Positions 9,144-18,929 are shown, counted from the stretch's first letter. The stretch: 64,000 nucleotides of DNA from a gamma proteobacterium symbiont of Ctena orbiculata (GCA_003058525.1 QBVD01000033.1:1-64000); one strand, 5' to 3'. Made by a program: numbers and translations. The notes: generated by a model not told the origin, from the sequence alone.

Positions 9144-10292
9144 TTAATTATTTTTTTCTTCGGCCAGTCTCTCATACACACTGAATAATTTTTTAACCCT
9201 GGTATCCTGGTTAAAGTTCTCAATGACATGCTTCCTCCCTATCAATGCCATTTGATTATGTTTTGATACATTATTTGTATACTCTTCCAATGCAGTTTCC
9301 AAAGCACTTAAATTTTCTGATTCAATAAGCACGCCATTCACATTATGCTGAACAATCTGCGCAGTACCACCTACGTTTGTCGCAATCACTGGAATACCCA
9401 TTAAGAGCGATTCAAGCACAACATTTGGCATACCTTCAGTATTTGAGCTTTGAACGACCAAATCTATACCGTTATATACATCTACCATATCATTTCTGTA
9501 GCCTGAAAATATAACCTTGTCTGAAATACCCAATTCATTCGCAAGCGCCCTTAGCATCTCTTCTTCCGGTCCCACTCCAACAATAAGAAAGATCAAGTCT
9601 CTATTTTTGCCGGTAAGATACTTAGCCGCATTTAAAAAGATATCTTGTCTTTTTTCGGGGCTCATCCTTCCAATATTTGCAATTACTTTCTTATCTTTTG
9701 AAATATTGAATTCATGCCTGAATTTATTATTTTCACGTTTTATTTCGTAGTCATTAATCACCAAAGCATTATTGATTACATGAATCTTGTCGGATTTTAT
9801 ACCACTCCTAACAAGACGCTTTTTCATAACTTCAGATACCACTATAACCTGATCATGATATCTCAATAAGTATTTATCAACTGCTGTATATATTTTTCCT
9901 TTCCAATTGTTTGATATCCAGCCATGACATGTTGAAACCAATGGCAGTCTCTGACTTCGCGCACATATAAGTCCGTATAAATTTGAACGAAAGTCATGGG
10001 TATGAATTATATCTATCGCCCTTTTTCGCACCACCTGTTTAATCTGATCTATTACACGCCTGTCAAATGATCTATTTTCTTTTATAGCCACCACATCCAA
10101 GCCTAGTTCAACTGCCTTTTTCATATAGGCATGATCGTTGTGACTTTCTCCGGAAAATGCACCAATATGTATATTACATTTGCCCCGATCTATCATGTCA
10201 GCACACTGCAGGATGGTCCTGCCCGGTCCATCAATCCATGGCGAATCTCGCAAATCTAATATTTGTAATATCTTCTCAGGCATAGCGTTCAA
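9144..10292 (-). CDS. Family 4 glycosyltransferase
   Basis: A 382-residue GT-B glycosyltransferase. The N-terminal half has IIHTHDFRSNLYG (acceptor-side histidine region) and the C-terminal half has IGRMSPEKRQDIFLNAA followed by EGMPNVVLESL, the E-x7-E motif of family GT4. Met4 is an alternative start. It is the first gene of the 7-gene run that ends with the methyltransferase and deacetylase. A 200-base AT-rich gap separates it from the family 2 enzyme upstream, and a promoter may lie there, although no clear one was recognised. Confidence 0.87.
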   Translation of the reverse strand: MNAMPEKILQILDLRDSPWIDGPGRTILQCADMIDRGKCNIHIGAFSGESHNDHAYMKKAVELGLDVVAIKENRSFDRRVIDQIKQVVRKRAIDIIHTHDFRSNLYGLICARSQRLPLVSTCHGWISNNWKGKIYTAVDKYLLRYHDQVIVVSEVMKKRLVRSGIKSDKIHVINNALVINDYEIKRENNKFRHEFNISKDKKVIANIGRMSPEKRQDIFLNAAKYLTGKNRDLIFLIVGVGPEEEMLRALANELGISDKVIFSGYRNDMVDVYNGIDLVVQSSNTEGMPNVVLESLLMGIPVIATNVGGTAQIVQHNVNGVLIESENLSALETALEEYTNNVSKHNQMALIGRKHVIENFNQDTRVKKLFSVYERLAEEKNN

Positions 10293-10495
10293 TATCTACA
10301 TTACTTTATATTAGGTAATGATACTTCCCATATGTAGGCAAATAATCATAATTTAATGATTTTCAGCACAGACATATATGAAATATTACCGTTTTTGTAC
10401 ATCTCTCTTCATAGTTTATACTCACGATGAAAGAAGGCATTACATAGTTTGAAGAGAATGCGTTAATTGAATATTTGGTATTATATGTTGAAGTG

Positions 10496-11638
10496 TTAAT
10501 CCTCTTCTCTTTTCGTCGGGCTCCATATTTCCTGACGTCTACCCTGAAAAAACAAGAACCAAGCTTTGAGAATTGCTAAGTTAACGATGGTAAAAAATAG
10601 AGGTATTTTACCTATTGCTGTTTTATTTAGTACGCTATTTTGAGGCAAAGAAGCAATTGCCAAAAAATAAAATAATAGCTGGCCTGAAAATAATAATTTA
10701 TATACAAACTCATCTATCAAGTAATAATTACTAATCAATAATATTAACAGAAAAAATGGTACTAGCCACCTCATTAATTTATGCGAAAATAAAAATATTG
10801 AAAACCAACCGTATTTAAACGCATTTAATAACTTTAAATTAGAAAACAGGGCCGCCATCCCTCTCAAAAGGGTTCTAACTTTCCTATTGTATTCATTACT
10901 TGTACTTTTGGAGGCGCTCATTATACCTTTTGCCTGAGGTTCAGTAATTGCCCTGTAACCCGCATCGATAGTATTTAAAACAGATAAAAAATCAGGTGCC
11001 AAACCTTCCTCAAATGGCTTAATCAGCTGTGTTCTTTGAGCATAAAATGAACCGCTTGCTCCCACTATAGAATCTATTTTTGATTCCTTATTACGCAGGA
11101 ACAATTCATACTTTCCATAGAGACCTTCTCCTCCTTGATTTGCAGGGATATGATCCTCACCAGATACACAACCAACGTTATTATCGGTAAATGGTGCAAC
11201 AATTTTGAGGATTGATTGTTTATCAAGCATTATTGAAGCATCCGTAAACACCACAATTGATGAATTAATCTCATTTACTCCCTTATTAAGCGCATTAGCT
11301 TTACCTTGCTGGTTTTCTATGACTATGACTTTTAAATTTAAATTAGTCTCATAGTTTTTAATTATTTCAACAGTGTTATCAGTGGAACCATCTGATACGA
11401 GTATGATATTTAGTAAGTTATCCGGGTATTCCAGGTTCTCTATATTAGATAACTTTGTCTCAATAACATTGGATTCATTATGCACAGGCAATAATAATGT
11501 AACACTTGGCAACTCAATTTCCTGATCATTAACTAAAATCTCATTATTGCGGTATTTACCCACAACAATTAGTAGTAATGGATAAAGGAAATATGCATAA
11601 ATAACACATACAAATGACAGCCAGAAAAGTGTGATCAT
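10496..11638 (-). CDS. Membrane-bound family 2 glycosyltransferase
   Basis: A 380-residue GT-A enzyme anchored by an N-terminal transmembrane segment (about residues 3-28) and further hydrophobic segments at the C-terminus (about 285-365). LLPVHNESNVIETK starts the catalytic domain, DGSTDNT is the first aspartate motif, and FTDAS near residue 131 is the DxD equivalent. The layout resembles processive or undecaprenyl-phosphate-linked sugar transferases such as the PgaC/IcaA and EpsG/H groups. The start is an ATG at the beginning of the first transmembrane segment. Flanking gaps of 146 bases downstream and 200 bases on the other side are AT-rich with no gene. Confidence 0.85.
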   Translation of the reverse strand: MITLFWLSFVCVIYAYFLYPLLLIVVGKYRNNEILVNDQEIELPSVTLLLPVHNESNVIETKLSNIENLEYPDNLLNIILVSDGSTDNTVEIIKNYETNLNLKVIVIENQQGKANALNKGVNEINSSIVVFTDASIMLDKQSILKIVAPFTDNNVGCVSGEDHIPANQGGEGLYGKYELFLRNKESKIDSIVGASGSFYAQRTQLIKPFEEGLAPDFLSVLNTIDAGYRAITEPQAKGIMSASKSTSNEYNRKVRTLLRGMAALFSNLKLLNAFKYGWFSIFLFSHKLMRWLVPFFLLILLISNYYLIDEFVYKLLFSGQLLFYFLAIASLPQNSVLNKTAIGKIPLFFTIVNLAILKAWFLFFQGRRQEIWSPTKREED

Positions 11639-11784
11639 TATTTATTATTCCAAGTCTAATATATTTAGATTTAAACAATTATTATTAGATACCATATATC
11701 TCATATTTGTATCAACAAATAGAATCATGAGTAGATTTATATTTTATTATTTATCTATTGCGTTCACTATTATTATATTTTGAG

Positions 11785-12228
11785 CTAATTATACTCATCA
11801 TTATTTAGAGTATTTATTAGCCCCCGCCTTTTGTCAGTATCTATAAGCTCTATATTTAAACCAAAACCAGCATATATAAATGCTATCAGCTCATCATCAA
11901 AAGCCTCGCCTTTTTCCGCATCCGCCAACACTCTAAGCCCCTTCTGTTTTAAAAGATCCAACTCCAACGACACACTTTTATCAGTTTTAAAACAGATATG
12001 GTGTAGACCTTCTCCCTTTTTTAAACTATCAACTAAGGGGGAATCGGGACTCGAAGGCTCTATCAGTTTAATATCAAGCGATTCCTGCTTCTCTAAAAAC
12101 ACGACATTTACTTTTTGCCGTGTATTTGTGATTTTGTTTGTTTTTTGAGTATATCCAAACATATCTGCAATTCTTGGAATAGCCCTGTCTATAGATCTAA
12201 CAGCTATACAAATGTGGTCAATATTCAT
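11785..12228 (-). CDS. VOC-fold protein, methylmalonyl-CoA epimerase-like
   Basis: The chosen ATG gives a 147-residue protein that begins MNIDHICIAV, the usual first strand of the vicinal-oxygen-chelate (glyoxalase) fold; a TTG 45 bases further upstream is possible but adds an unrelated leader. HICIAVRSID holds the first metal-ligand histidine, GLHHICFKT the second, and ELID near the C-terminus supplies the glutamate. This spacing is that of methylmalonyl-CoA epimerases. No mutase or other propionate gene is nearby, so the enzyme may act on an acyl or sugar intermediate of the exosortase locus (inference). It is transcribed away from the exosortase gene. Confidence 0.72.
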   Translation of the reverse strand: MNIDHICIAVRSIDRAIPRIADMFGYTQKTNKITNTRQKVNVVFLEKQESLDIKLIEPSSPDSPLVDSLKKGEGLHHICFKTDKSVSLELDLLKQKGLRVLADAEKGEAFDDELIAFIYAGFGLNIELIDTDKRRGLINTLNNDEYN

Positions 12229-12486
12229 ATCAATACATAAATTATGGTTAAAGAATATCTGCTTATTTATCAATATATAGTCTCATAAATTGATTTCTGC
12301 GGCCATGAATTATAATTCACATAATACACACTTCTTTTTGTAATTATTATAAAGTGAAGGCAAGTCCGATTTTAATATGATCTCTTCAATATACATTCAT
12401 AAGAAGGATCATATATTATATTCAGCATTTAATATTATACCTGGAATAGATCAATAAAAAGTTTTAATATTACAATACGAATATGC

Positions 12487-14076
12487 ATGCTAACCGTGCA
12501 ATCATTATATGCCGTAAAGAAAATTCTCAAAATGTCTAAATCGACGCCTAGCAATTATTATATTTATGATTTATCGCTTTTTTTGGGAATATTAGTATTA
12601 TTTATCCTTTATCATACTACTGCTATTAGTATTTATAATAATTGGACTGCTGAAAACAGTCTCTATTCTCACGGCCTATTGCTACTTCCGATATCTTTTT
12701 ATCTATTCTTACATGAGTGGAAATTAAAACGATATACATCAAGCATTGAATTTCGACCTTTCCCAACATTGATTTTAGTAATTCTCGGGGTATTCTGGTA
12801 TATTTCAGAATCCATATATATACAAATAGCATCTCAGATTCTTTTTATTCTTATACTATCATTCTATATATATAGCCTTTTTGGTTTTAAACAAACTCTA
12901 CGGCTCTCATTCCCGATATTAATCCTGCTAAGCTCCGTACCCTTATGGTTTTTATTTTCTGAGCCTCTACAAACACCAACTGCCATATTAGTTGATAAGC
13001 TGCTTAAATTAACGGGCTACACATCCTATCAGGAGGGATACTTTATACATATTCCCGAGGGTATTTTTGAGGTAGGTGATACATGTAGCGGGCTTCGATA
13101 TCAAATTGCTGCCATTACCACTGCAGCACTTTACATATTTTATTACAACTACTCACTAAGAGCGTCACTTCTTTGCATTCTTTTTGCCTCTTTAATAGCC
13201 TTTTTGTCTAACTCAGTTCGAATATATATCGTCGTACTCTCTGGTCATTATACGAATATGACGCACTCCCTATTAGAGGACCACATTTGGCTAGGATGGG
13301 CTGTTTTTGGCATTTTCTTTATGATTTACCTGCTTTTTTTAGGCCGGATCGATATGGACAACCGCACAGGTGATTCTGTTGCTAAAAACCGCATACGAGA
13401 CAATGATTCAAATCCAAAATCAACCAGTCAGGCTAAAATAATTTCAATATCTGTATTGTTATTACTAGCTTCCAGCACCGGACCATTATTGATTCCTCTT
13501 TACGCCAATCCTGACTCTGATATGGACATTAAATCCATCGATTTAAATTCAACAATACAGGGTTGGAATCGGACTACAACAACTCAATCATGGCGACCTA
13601 ACTGGCAACAATCAGATTACGACCTATTTACAAGTTACTCAAATAAATCTGGAAATGTAGATTTGTTTATCGGCACCTTCGTAAAACAGTCGCAAGGCAA
13701 AGAATTAATTAGTGATTTAAATGTTCCATATGATACAAACAACTGGGAACTAGTGGAAACACGTGCAATAGATATTTTATCAGACAGTGGTAAAACATAT
13801 ACTGTTGCAGAAACTATAGTTTCCAATCAGTATTTGCAAAAGCGTGTTATTTGGAATTGGTATTATATAGATGACAAATTGACGCATGAAGAACTGACAG
13901 CCAAATTACTAGGTATAGTAAACTCACTATCTGGACAAAAAAGCGAAACCGTTTTTATTATTTCTTCACCTATAAGCGCCGACCTTGATACTACAAGGCG
14001 CATCCTTACAGATTTCTTTAAGGATAGTTTCACATATTACAAAACACAATTGGCAAGGCTTAACGAAGCTTTATAG
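12487..14076 (+). CDS. xrtA: Exosortase A with fused C-terminal EpsI domain
   Basis: The 529-residue protein has about eight hydrophobic segments in residues 30-285 and the exosortase catalytic residues: Cys200 in GDTCSGLR, Arg245 in NSVRIYI and His266 in EDHIWLGW. Residues from about 330 onward form the EpsI-type domain often fused to exosortase A. The enzyme is an inner-membrane transpeptidase-like protease thought to cut PEP-CTERM proteins and pass them to the surface with exopolysaccharide. It lies alone on the plus strand, divergent from the epimerase-like gene and convergent with the hydrolase pair. Met16 at 12532 is an alternative start. No PEP-CTERM substrate was found in the window. 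Confidence 0.9.
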   Translation: MLTVQSLYAVKKILKMSKSTPSNYYIYDLSLFLGILVLFILYHTTAISIYNNWTAENSLYSHGLLLLPISFYLFLHEWKLKRYTSSIEFRPFPTLILVILGVFWYISESIYIQIASQILFILILSFYIYSLFGFKQTLRLSFPILILLSSVPLWFLFSEPLQTPTAILVDKLLKLTGYTSYQEGYFIHIPEGIFEVGDTCSGLRYQIAAITTAALYIFYYNYSLRASLLCILFASLIAFLSNSVRIYIVVLSGHYTNMTHSLLEDHIWLGWAVFGIFFMIYLLFLGRIDMDNRTGDSVAKNRIRDNDSNPKSTSQAKIISISVLLLLASSTGPLLIPLYANPDSDMDIKSIDLNSTIQGWNRTTTTQSWRPNWQQSDYDLFTSYSNKSGNVDLFIGTFVKQSQGKELISDLNVPYDTNNWELVETRAIDILSDSGKTYTVAETIVSNQYLQKRVIWNWYYIDDKLTHEELTAKLLGIVNSLSGQKSETVFIISSPISADLDTTRRILTDFFKDSFTYYKTQLARLNEAL

Positions 14077-14192
14077 ATAATACCTTCCCTTTTCGTATCT
14101 CGTTTCGAATAAGATCAGTTACATGCCCCGCTTATGAAGAATAGGTATATTCTCTTAACTTGACTGAAATGCATAAATTCAAATAAATATTT

Positions 14193-15143
14193 TTAAAAGT
14201 TTTTATCTAACCATTCTTCGATAAGTTTATGCATAGATTCCTCCCACTCAGATAGTGAAAGGATATGATTCGCTTCCGGAATAGTATGTAGTTCGTATAT
14301 ATGTGAATATTCTGATAAATGAGATTTATATATATTCTCGAATTTTTCCTTAAACTCCCAGAGCAATCTATCGCCTCCACTATACACTAAAAGCATCTTC
14401 TTCGATTGTTGTAACATTGAAAAGAATGTTGGTGCAAACCTGGGATTTGTGTTACTGGTTTCATCATGTACGAACTCTATTTTCTTCTTCGAGCTGGCGC
14501 TCATACTCTCTCTTATACTATTGGAAATCACTCTTATTGGTTTTAATAGTATTTTAAATATTGTTCTAAAATCACTTTTAAGAGTGATGATACGCTTCCA
14601 CGAATCTATGTCTGTTAATTTGCTTATGTAACCTTTTTTCAAATCTTCCAGCTGTCCTTCGGTCACGAACTTCGAGAAATTATCCTCTCCACCCTCAAAA
14701 ACGTTGATTAGGCCAAGTGCTATCAAGCCTTTCACCCTTTCATCCGTACTCCCTGCAAGCATTCCTGTAATGGCTCCTCCACAGAGACCACCCAAAACGA
14801 ATTTATCAAAATTATATGTAGTCCCAAGCCAATCCATTGCGTCTATCGTGTCATCTATATACCGCCCATTCTGAATACTGTTGTAAACATCGACAAGGAC
14901 TTTTTGATCTAAAGCACCTTCTGAATCCCCTAATCCATAAAAATCATACCTTAAGACAGTAAACCCCTTGTCTACGAAGACTTTTGACAATTTATTATAC
15001 ATTCTATGAGGTCCGACACGCATTTTTATGCCGGGCGAAAGTAACAATATGGCAGTATCCTTGACTGGTGATTCAGACTGTTCAAGAATTCCGTATAATT
15101 TTAAACCGTTCCTGTTTTTTATGGTTACCGGAGTTGAGATCAT
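14193..15143 (-). CDS. Exosortase A system-associated alpha/beta hydrolase 1
   Basis: A 316-residue alpha/beta hydrolase. The nucleophile elbow reads GGLCGG with Cys121 in the place usually held by serine; FYGLGDSEG near residue 70, YSGGDRL (acid) and EANH (histidine, about residue 295) complete the fold. Cysteine in the elbow is also seen in dienelactone hydrolase and in the hydrolase-1 family of exosortase loci as I recall it. Its ATG overlaps the stop of the second hydrolase by four bases, so the two are translationally coupled. The likely role is removal or transfer of an acyl group in polymer synthesis, but there is no direct evidence for the substrate. Confidence 0.8.
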   Translation of the reverse strand: MISTPVTIKNRNGLKLYGILEQSESPVKDTAILLLSPGIKMRVGPHRMYNKLSKVFVDKGFTVLRYDFYGLGDSEGALDQKVLVDVYNSIQNGRYIDDTIDAMDWLGTTYNFDKFVLGGLCGGAITGMLAGSTDERVKGLIALGLINVFEGGEDNFSKFVTEGQLEDLKKGYISKLTDIDSWKRIITLKSDFRTIFKILLKPIRVISNSIRESMSASSKKKIEFVHDETSNTNPRFAPTFFSMLQQSKKMLLVYSGGDRLLWEFKEKFENIYKSHLSEYSHIYELHTIPEANHILSLSEWEESMHKLIEEWLDKNF

Positions 15144-15976
15144 TTTAAATCATGCATCCAGGATAGTGTTGAAGAGTTCAGATTTTCAGCAGATTGATAA
15201 AAGGTCTTTATTTCCTTCCAGAATTGCTCCTCGTGTGATTTCACTAATTCAGATTTCGCACTGAATTGTTCAATAAATTCAGCATATGCTTTGTTCTGAG
15301 GTTGTTTAGGGTTTCGTACTATTTGGTTAATCAAACAGTTGATTGACTTCTTATGATCCAGCCGAAGCAGATCGAGCCCTGACAGCTGATTGTAATAATC
15401 ATATGTCAATAAATAACCCTCAATGTTAATTGGACTACCTGATTTCATTTGCTCAACCAGGTCATCCCTGGTTATTTCTACTTTACCCTTCAATGCCATC
15501 TGTGCTGCAAGATTACTACGCAATATTTCTTGCATATACCTTTCACCATTCAGCACTGGATCCCATAGAATGAGATTTCTAATTTCATCTTTAGAAGAAG
15601 CATAAGCCGTTGCCAGTGAAGCACCAAGTCTGAGTCCAAACAGGCTAATGTCCATAATTTGAAACTTAACTTTGAGGTGATTGATTACAGCATCAATGTC
15701 TTCAACATGCTTTTCAAATGTAGAATCTACAAAATCACCATCACTATCACCATGTCCTCTAAAATCGAATCTGGCCACATAATAGCCTTGGCTGGCAAGT
15801 TCTCTTGCAAAACTTACGTAAACTCTGTGACTCCATAATTTTTCTTCCGCAAACGGATGAATAAAAACAAACGCCTTTTTAACATCTGTTTTATCGGGAA
15901 TATGGAAAACCGTGAATATTTTTTCATTCTTTATATGAATGAAATCAATCTTTTCTTCCATAGTAGTCTGGGTCAC
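15140..15976 (-). CDS. Exosortase A system-associated alpha/beta hydrolase 2
   Basis: A 278-residue alpha/beta hydrolase-fold protein. FDFRGHGDSDG (about residues 70-80) is a typical fold signature, but the nucleophile elbow reads GLRLG with Arg116 where a serine is expected, so classical ester hydrolysis is unlikely. The same replacement is, to my knowledge, characteristic of the hydrolase-2 family of exosortase A loci. It is encoded immediately before hydrolase 1 with a four-base overlap. The first start is a GTG; an ATG 15 bases in (15961) is equally possible. It may be a non-catalytic partner or bind acyl groups (inference). Confidence 0.78.
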   Translation of the reverse strand: MTQTTMEEKIDFIHIKNEKIFTVFHIPDKTDVKKAFVFIHPFAEEKLWSHRVYVSFARELASQGYYVARFDFRGHGDSDGDFVDSTFEKHVEDIDAVINHLKVKFQIMDISLFGLRLGASLATAYASSKDEIRNLILWDPVLNGERYMQEILRSNLAAQMALKGKVEITRDDLVEQMKSGSPINIEGYLLTYDYYNQLSGLDLLRLDHKKSINCLINQIVRNPKQPQNKAYAEFIEQFSAKSELVKSHEEQFWKEIKTFYQSAENLNSSTLSWMHDLK

Positions 15977-16140
15977 TATTTGCCGGGGTTAATATTTATA
16001 GTTTGTATTTTAAATATAATGAACAAATTAAAAAAGTCATAGATTCACTGTCTCACTTAATGTTCACTGGTGCATTTTTTGAAAATTTATATAATTCATC
16101 TAACAATCCAGCTGTTCAACGCTTATTATCGGAGAATTTA

Positions 16141-16740
16141 TCATATATTTTGATTTTTGAGTGCGCGATTATCAGCAACTGCCTGGTTACTTGACAGTTC
16201 TAAACATATATCCCTTATACACATCTCAATATCGCTTATTACATCTTTAGTAAAATCGTATCCCTTATCATATGGATCTTGTACTTCTACACTTTTTCTT
16301 TTTGAAAATGCGCCAATCCACATTGCCTTACTTATACAATCACGATCCATTTTTTTTAGCATATCAAAATTATATCTATCCATAATAAGAATGATATCTG
16401 CCCATTTTATATCAGAAGGCCTGACGATTTTTGATCTGTGTTCGTACAGATCGTAACCATACTCTTCAAGTATCTGCAGGTATTCAGGTTCACATGTTCT
16501 GTTCTCTTTCTTATGAAAGCCGGCAGACATAATATTAAATGTTTCTGATGAACAAAATATCTTGAGCAAATATTCGGCCAGTGGGCTGCGGTAGATATTA
16601 CCGTAACAAAGTATGAGTATATTGTTTCCTTCTCTATTACTTATTGACTCTCTACTCTTTTTTCTTGCACGCATTAATATAATGATATGCTGTGCTCTTC
16701 TGATGATAGAATTGATTATTCTTGTTGCGAGATTATGCAT
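16141..16740 (-). CDS. Low-molecular-weight protein tyrosine phosphatase
   Basis: The first ATG gives 199 residues. The phosphatase loop CYGNIYRS at about residues 45-52 is the C-x5-R-S signature, and DPYDKG near residue 160 holds the catalytic general-acid aspartate. Compared with the usual 145-160 residues it has an extra basic N-terminus of about 40 residues. Wzb/EtpA-type phosphatases dephosphorylate the tyrosine kinase (Wzc) that controls polymer length and export. No kinase is encoded in the window, so its partner probably lies beyond the left edge or elsewhere. Confidence 0.85.
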   Translation of the reverse strand: MHNLATRIINSIIRRAQHIIILMRARKKSRESISNREGNNILILCYGNIYRSPLAEYLLKIFCSSETFNIMSAGFHKKENRTCEPEYLQILEEYGYDLYEHRSKIVRPSDIKWADIILIMDRYNFDMLKKMDRDCISKAMWIGAFSKRKSVEVQDPYDKGYDFTKDVISDIEMCIRDICLELSSNQAVADNRALKNQNI

Positions 16741-16761
16741 TATCAAATCTTTTGTATCATA

Positions 16762-17613
16762 TTAACCTTTATTCAGTAGTCCATATTTATAAAGTACTTC
16801 TTCTACAGTGCTAAATTCGAATTGGTTTATCAGACGCTTAAGCCTTGGCTTAAACTTATCCAAATTTTGATAGTGTCTGAATTCTGAAAGCAGTGAGGAC
16901 TTAATCCTTGGCTGGTCAACATCGATTTCCCATGGATGCATATAAAAAATAAAGGGAATATTCTTTTTGTTAACCATCTTCAATCCTTGCAGCGTCACCC
17001 AGTAGGGAAAAAGTCTGAAATAGCCACCACCACTGATTGGCAATCTTTTGTTACCAATACCAACTGTAGAAAGTGGGAATTCAATTATCTCATTACCTGA
17101 ATCTGTGCAATATTTGTGCGGGACGGTCTCAGCATTGGGGATACCATATCGGTCATGAACAATCGGAAAAATACTTGAGTCGTAGGTAAAACCGGCTTCG
17201 CATAAAATATCGATTGCCCAGACCGAATCTGCCGTTATTGAGTAGCTTGCGGCTCTGTAGCCATTCACCGGCTTACCAATCAGATCTTCCAATATAGACT
17301 TGGACTTTATGGTTTCTTCTTTGAATACCTGCTTTGTCTGGTTATATATTAAGTCATGCCTATAACCGTGACACGCCACTTCATGCCCAAAATCTGAGAT
17401 ACGCTTTATTAGCTGATTCTCTCTTTCGGCAACCCATCCCAATACAAAAAAAGTAGCTTTGATATTGTGCTCATCAAAATGATCCAACAGCCAATTAGTA
17501 TTTGTATTAACCCTGGAAGGGTATTTCTCCCATTCACTTTTATCTATATTTTTTGCAAACGCAGACACCTGATAGTAGTCTTCTACATCCACTGTCATCG
17601 CATTTACTAACAT
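16762..17613 (-). CDS. XrtA-system polysaccharide deacetylase
   Basis: A 283-residue NodB-domain protein that begins with the MTVDVEDYYQVSAF signature (residues 6-19) diagnostic of the deacetylase linked to exosortase A loci. CHGYRHD supplies the paired metal-binding histidines, and the YRAASYSIT and FYMHPWE segments are also characteristic. It should deacetylate an N-acetylated sugar of the exopolysaccharide. Met6 (17598) is a possible alternative start. It is followed after 21 bases by the phosphatase gene and belongs to the same leftward run. Confidence 0.88.
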   Translation of the reverse strand: MLVNAMTVDVEDYYQVSAFAKNIDKSEWEKYPSRVNTNTNWLLDHFDEHNIKATFFVLGWVAERENQLIKRISDFGHEVACHGYRHDLIYNQTKQVFKEETIKSKSILEDLIGKPVNGYRAASYSITADSVWAIDILCEAGFTYDSSIFPIVHDRYGIPNAETVPHKYCTDSGNEIIEFPLSTVGIGNKRLPISGGGYFRLFPYWVTLQGLKMVNKKNIPFIFYMHPWEIDVDQPRIKSSLLSEFRHYQNLDKFKPRLKRLINQFEFSTVEEVLYKYGLLNKG

Positions 17614-17698
17614 CTGTCAACGTCCGTCTGAATTCATGTGAGTAGTGACAAGTTATTTAAGACTGAAATCATTTTATTAAGAATATACGATATAATAA

Positions 17699-18910
17699 TC
17701 ATACTTCATTGGAAAGTATCTTATCATAAAGTAATTGTGTCTTTTCTACATTGACATTTATATGAAAATACTCCAGTAATCTTTTATATCCCTCTTTTCC
17801 AAGATCCTCGGTATATTGTTTATCCTGTAATAGCTTGATAACCAACTCAGCTAGACACTCATGATCTCCCGGCGTGAATGTTAATCCTGTTTTTTCGTTC
17901 AATATGATTTCCGGTATAGCACCATCATTTGATGCAATCAATGGTTTTGATAGTGACATTGCTTCAATTAAAACACGCCCAAATGGTTCTGGCTCTATTG
18001 ATGTATGCAGTACAATTTGCAAAATATTTATATAATCAGAGACGTTTTTAATATAACCTGTAAAAATAATATTGGACTCTAATCCTAATTCTTTAATAAT
18101 CGTATCTAGTTTATCCCTATATTGGCTATCCTTTTTTGCGGTATCGCCAATTAACAAGCAAACAGTATTCGGATAGTTATCAACAATTTTTCTCATTGCT
18201 CTAACAGCAATCTCCTGCCCTTTCCACTCCCTTATATTACCCACAATGCCTATTACATTTGTATTATTACTAATATTCAATAGTTTCATGACATCTTGAT
18301 CTGATATTTTTTCAATCACTTCATCGGGATTGATACCATTGTAAATAGTTACAATATTATTATTTTTAATACCATTTTCCTTCAATACATCAGTAACGGA
18401 TTTGGATATACTTATAATTGCATTTAATTTACCTGCCAAGAATCGTGAAATAAATGGGTAATTATTATTAATACCTCGTTCGTGAGTTATACATGGAATA
18501 CCTGCACAAATTGCCGCTATCATCCAATTATTATTTCGTAAAACAGAATTATTTAAGTGTAGTAGATCAACCTTGTTTTTGACTAAGAATGATTTGATTT
18601 CACGACTGGAAATAAAAAGATATCCAACTATATTGACTAGCCTTTGTATAATTTTTAATATCTTATTGATTTTAGAAAGATACTTGTTATCTGATACTAG
18701 ATTGAAAGGTATATATTGCGGGATGATTATTGTCTTTACATTTGCTTTGTTGTAATCAGGTAACAATGCATGTTCTTTATGAAAAACAACAATTGGATCA
18801 TATTTGTCTCTATCGAGGCCTTTGGTTAAATATAACAAGCTATAAAAGGAACCTCCAACAGTACCGTCAGTATTACCCTCACAATACAGTATTGTTTTTT
18901 TACTTCTCAT
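17699..18910 (-). CDS. Family 4 glycosyltransferase
   Basis: From the ATG at 18910 the protein has 403 residues (a TTG four codons upstream is also in frame). GGSFYSLLYL is the glycine-rich loop near the N-terminus, LLHLNNS the acceptor-side region, GNIREWKGQE the donor-side loop, and EPFGRVLIEAM contains the E-x7-E motif of family GT4. It probably acts as one of the sugar transferases assembling the repeat unit. It follows the flippase gene closely on the same strand. Confidence 0.86.
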   Translation of the reverse strand: MRSKKTILYCEGNTDGTVGGSFYSLLYLTKGLDRDKYDPIVVFHKEHALLPDYNKANVKTIIIPQYIPFNLVSDNKYLSKINKILKIIQRLVNIVGYLFISSREIKSFLVKNKVDLLHLNNSVLRNNNWMIAAICAGIPCITHERGINNNYPFISRFLAGKLNAIISISKSVTDVLKENGIKNNNIVTIYNGINPDEVIEKISDQDVMKLLNISNNTNVIGIVGNIREWKGQEIAVRAMRKIVDNYPNTVCLLIGDTAKKDSQYRDKLDTIIKELGLESNIIFTGYIKNVSDYINILQIVLHTSIEPEPFGRVLIEAMSLSKPLIASNDGAIPEIILNEKTGLTFTPGDHECLAELVIKLLQDKQYTEDLGKEGYKRLLEYFHINVNVEKTQLLYDKILSNEV

Positions 18911-18929
18911 TTCAATTACCAATAATTAA

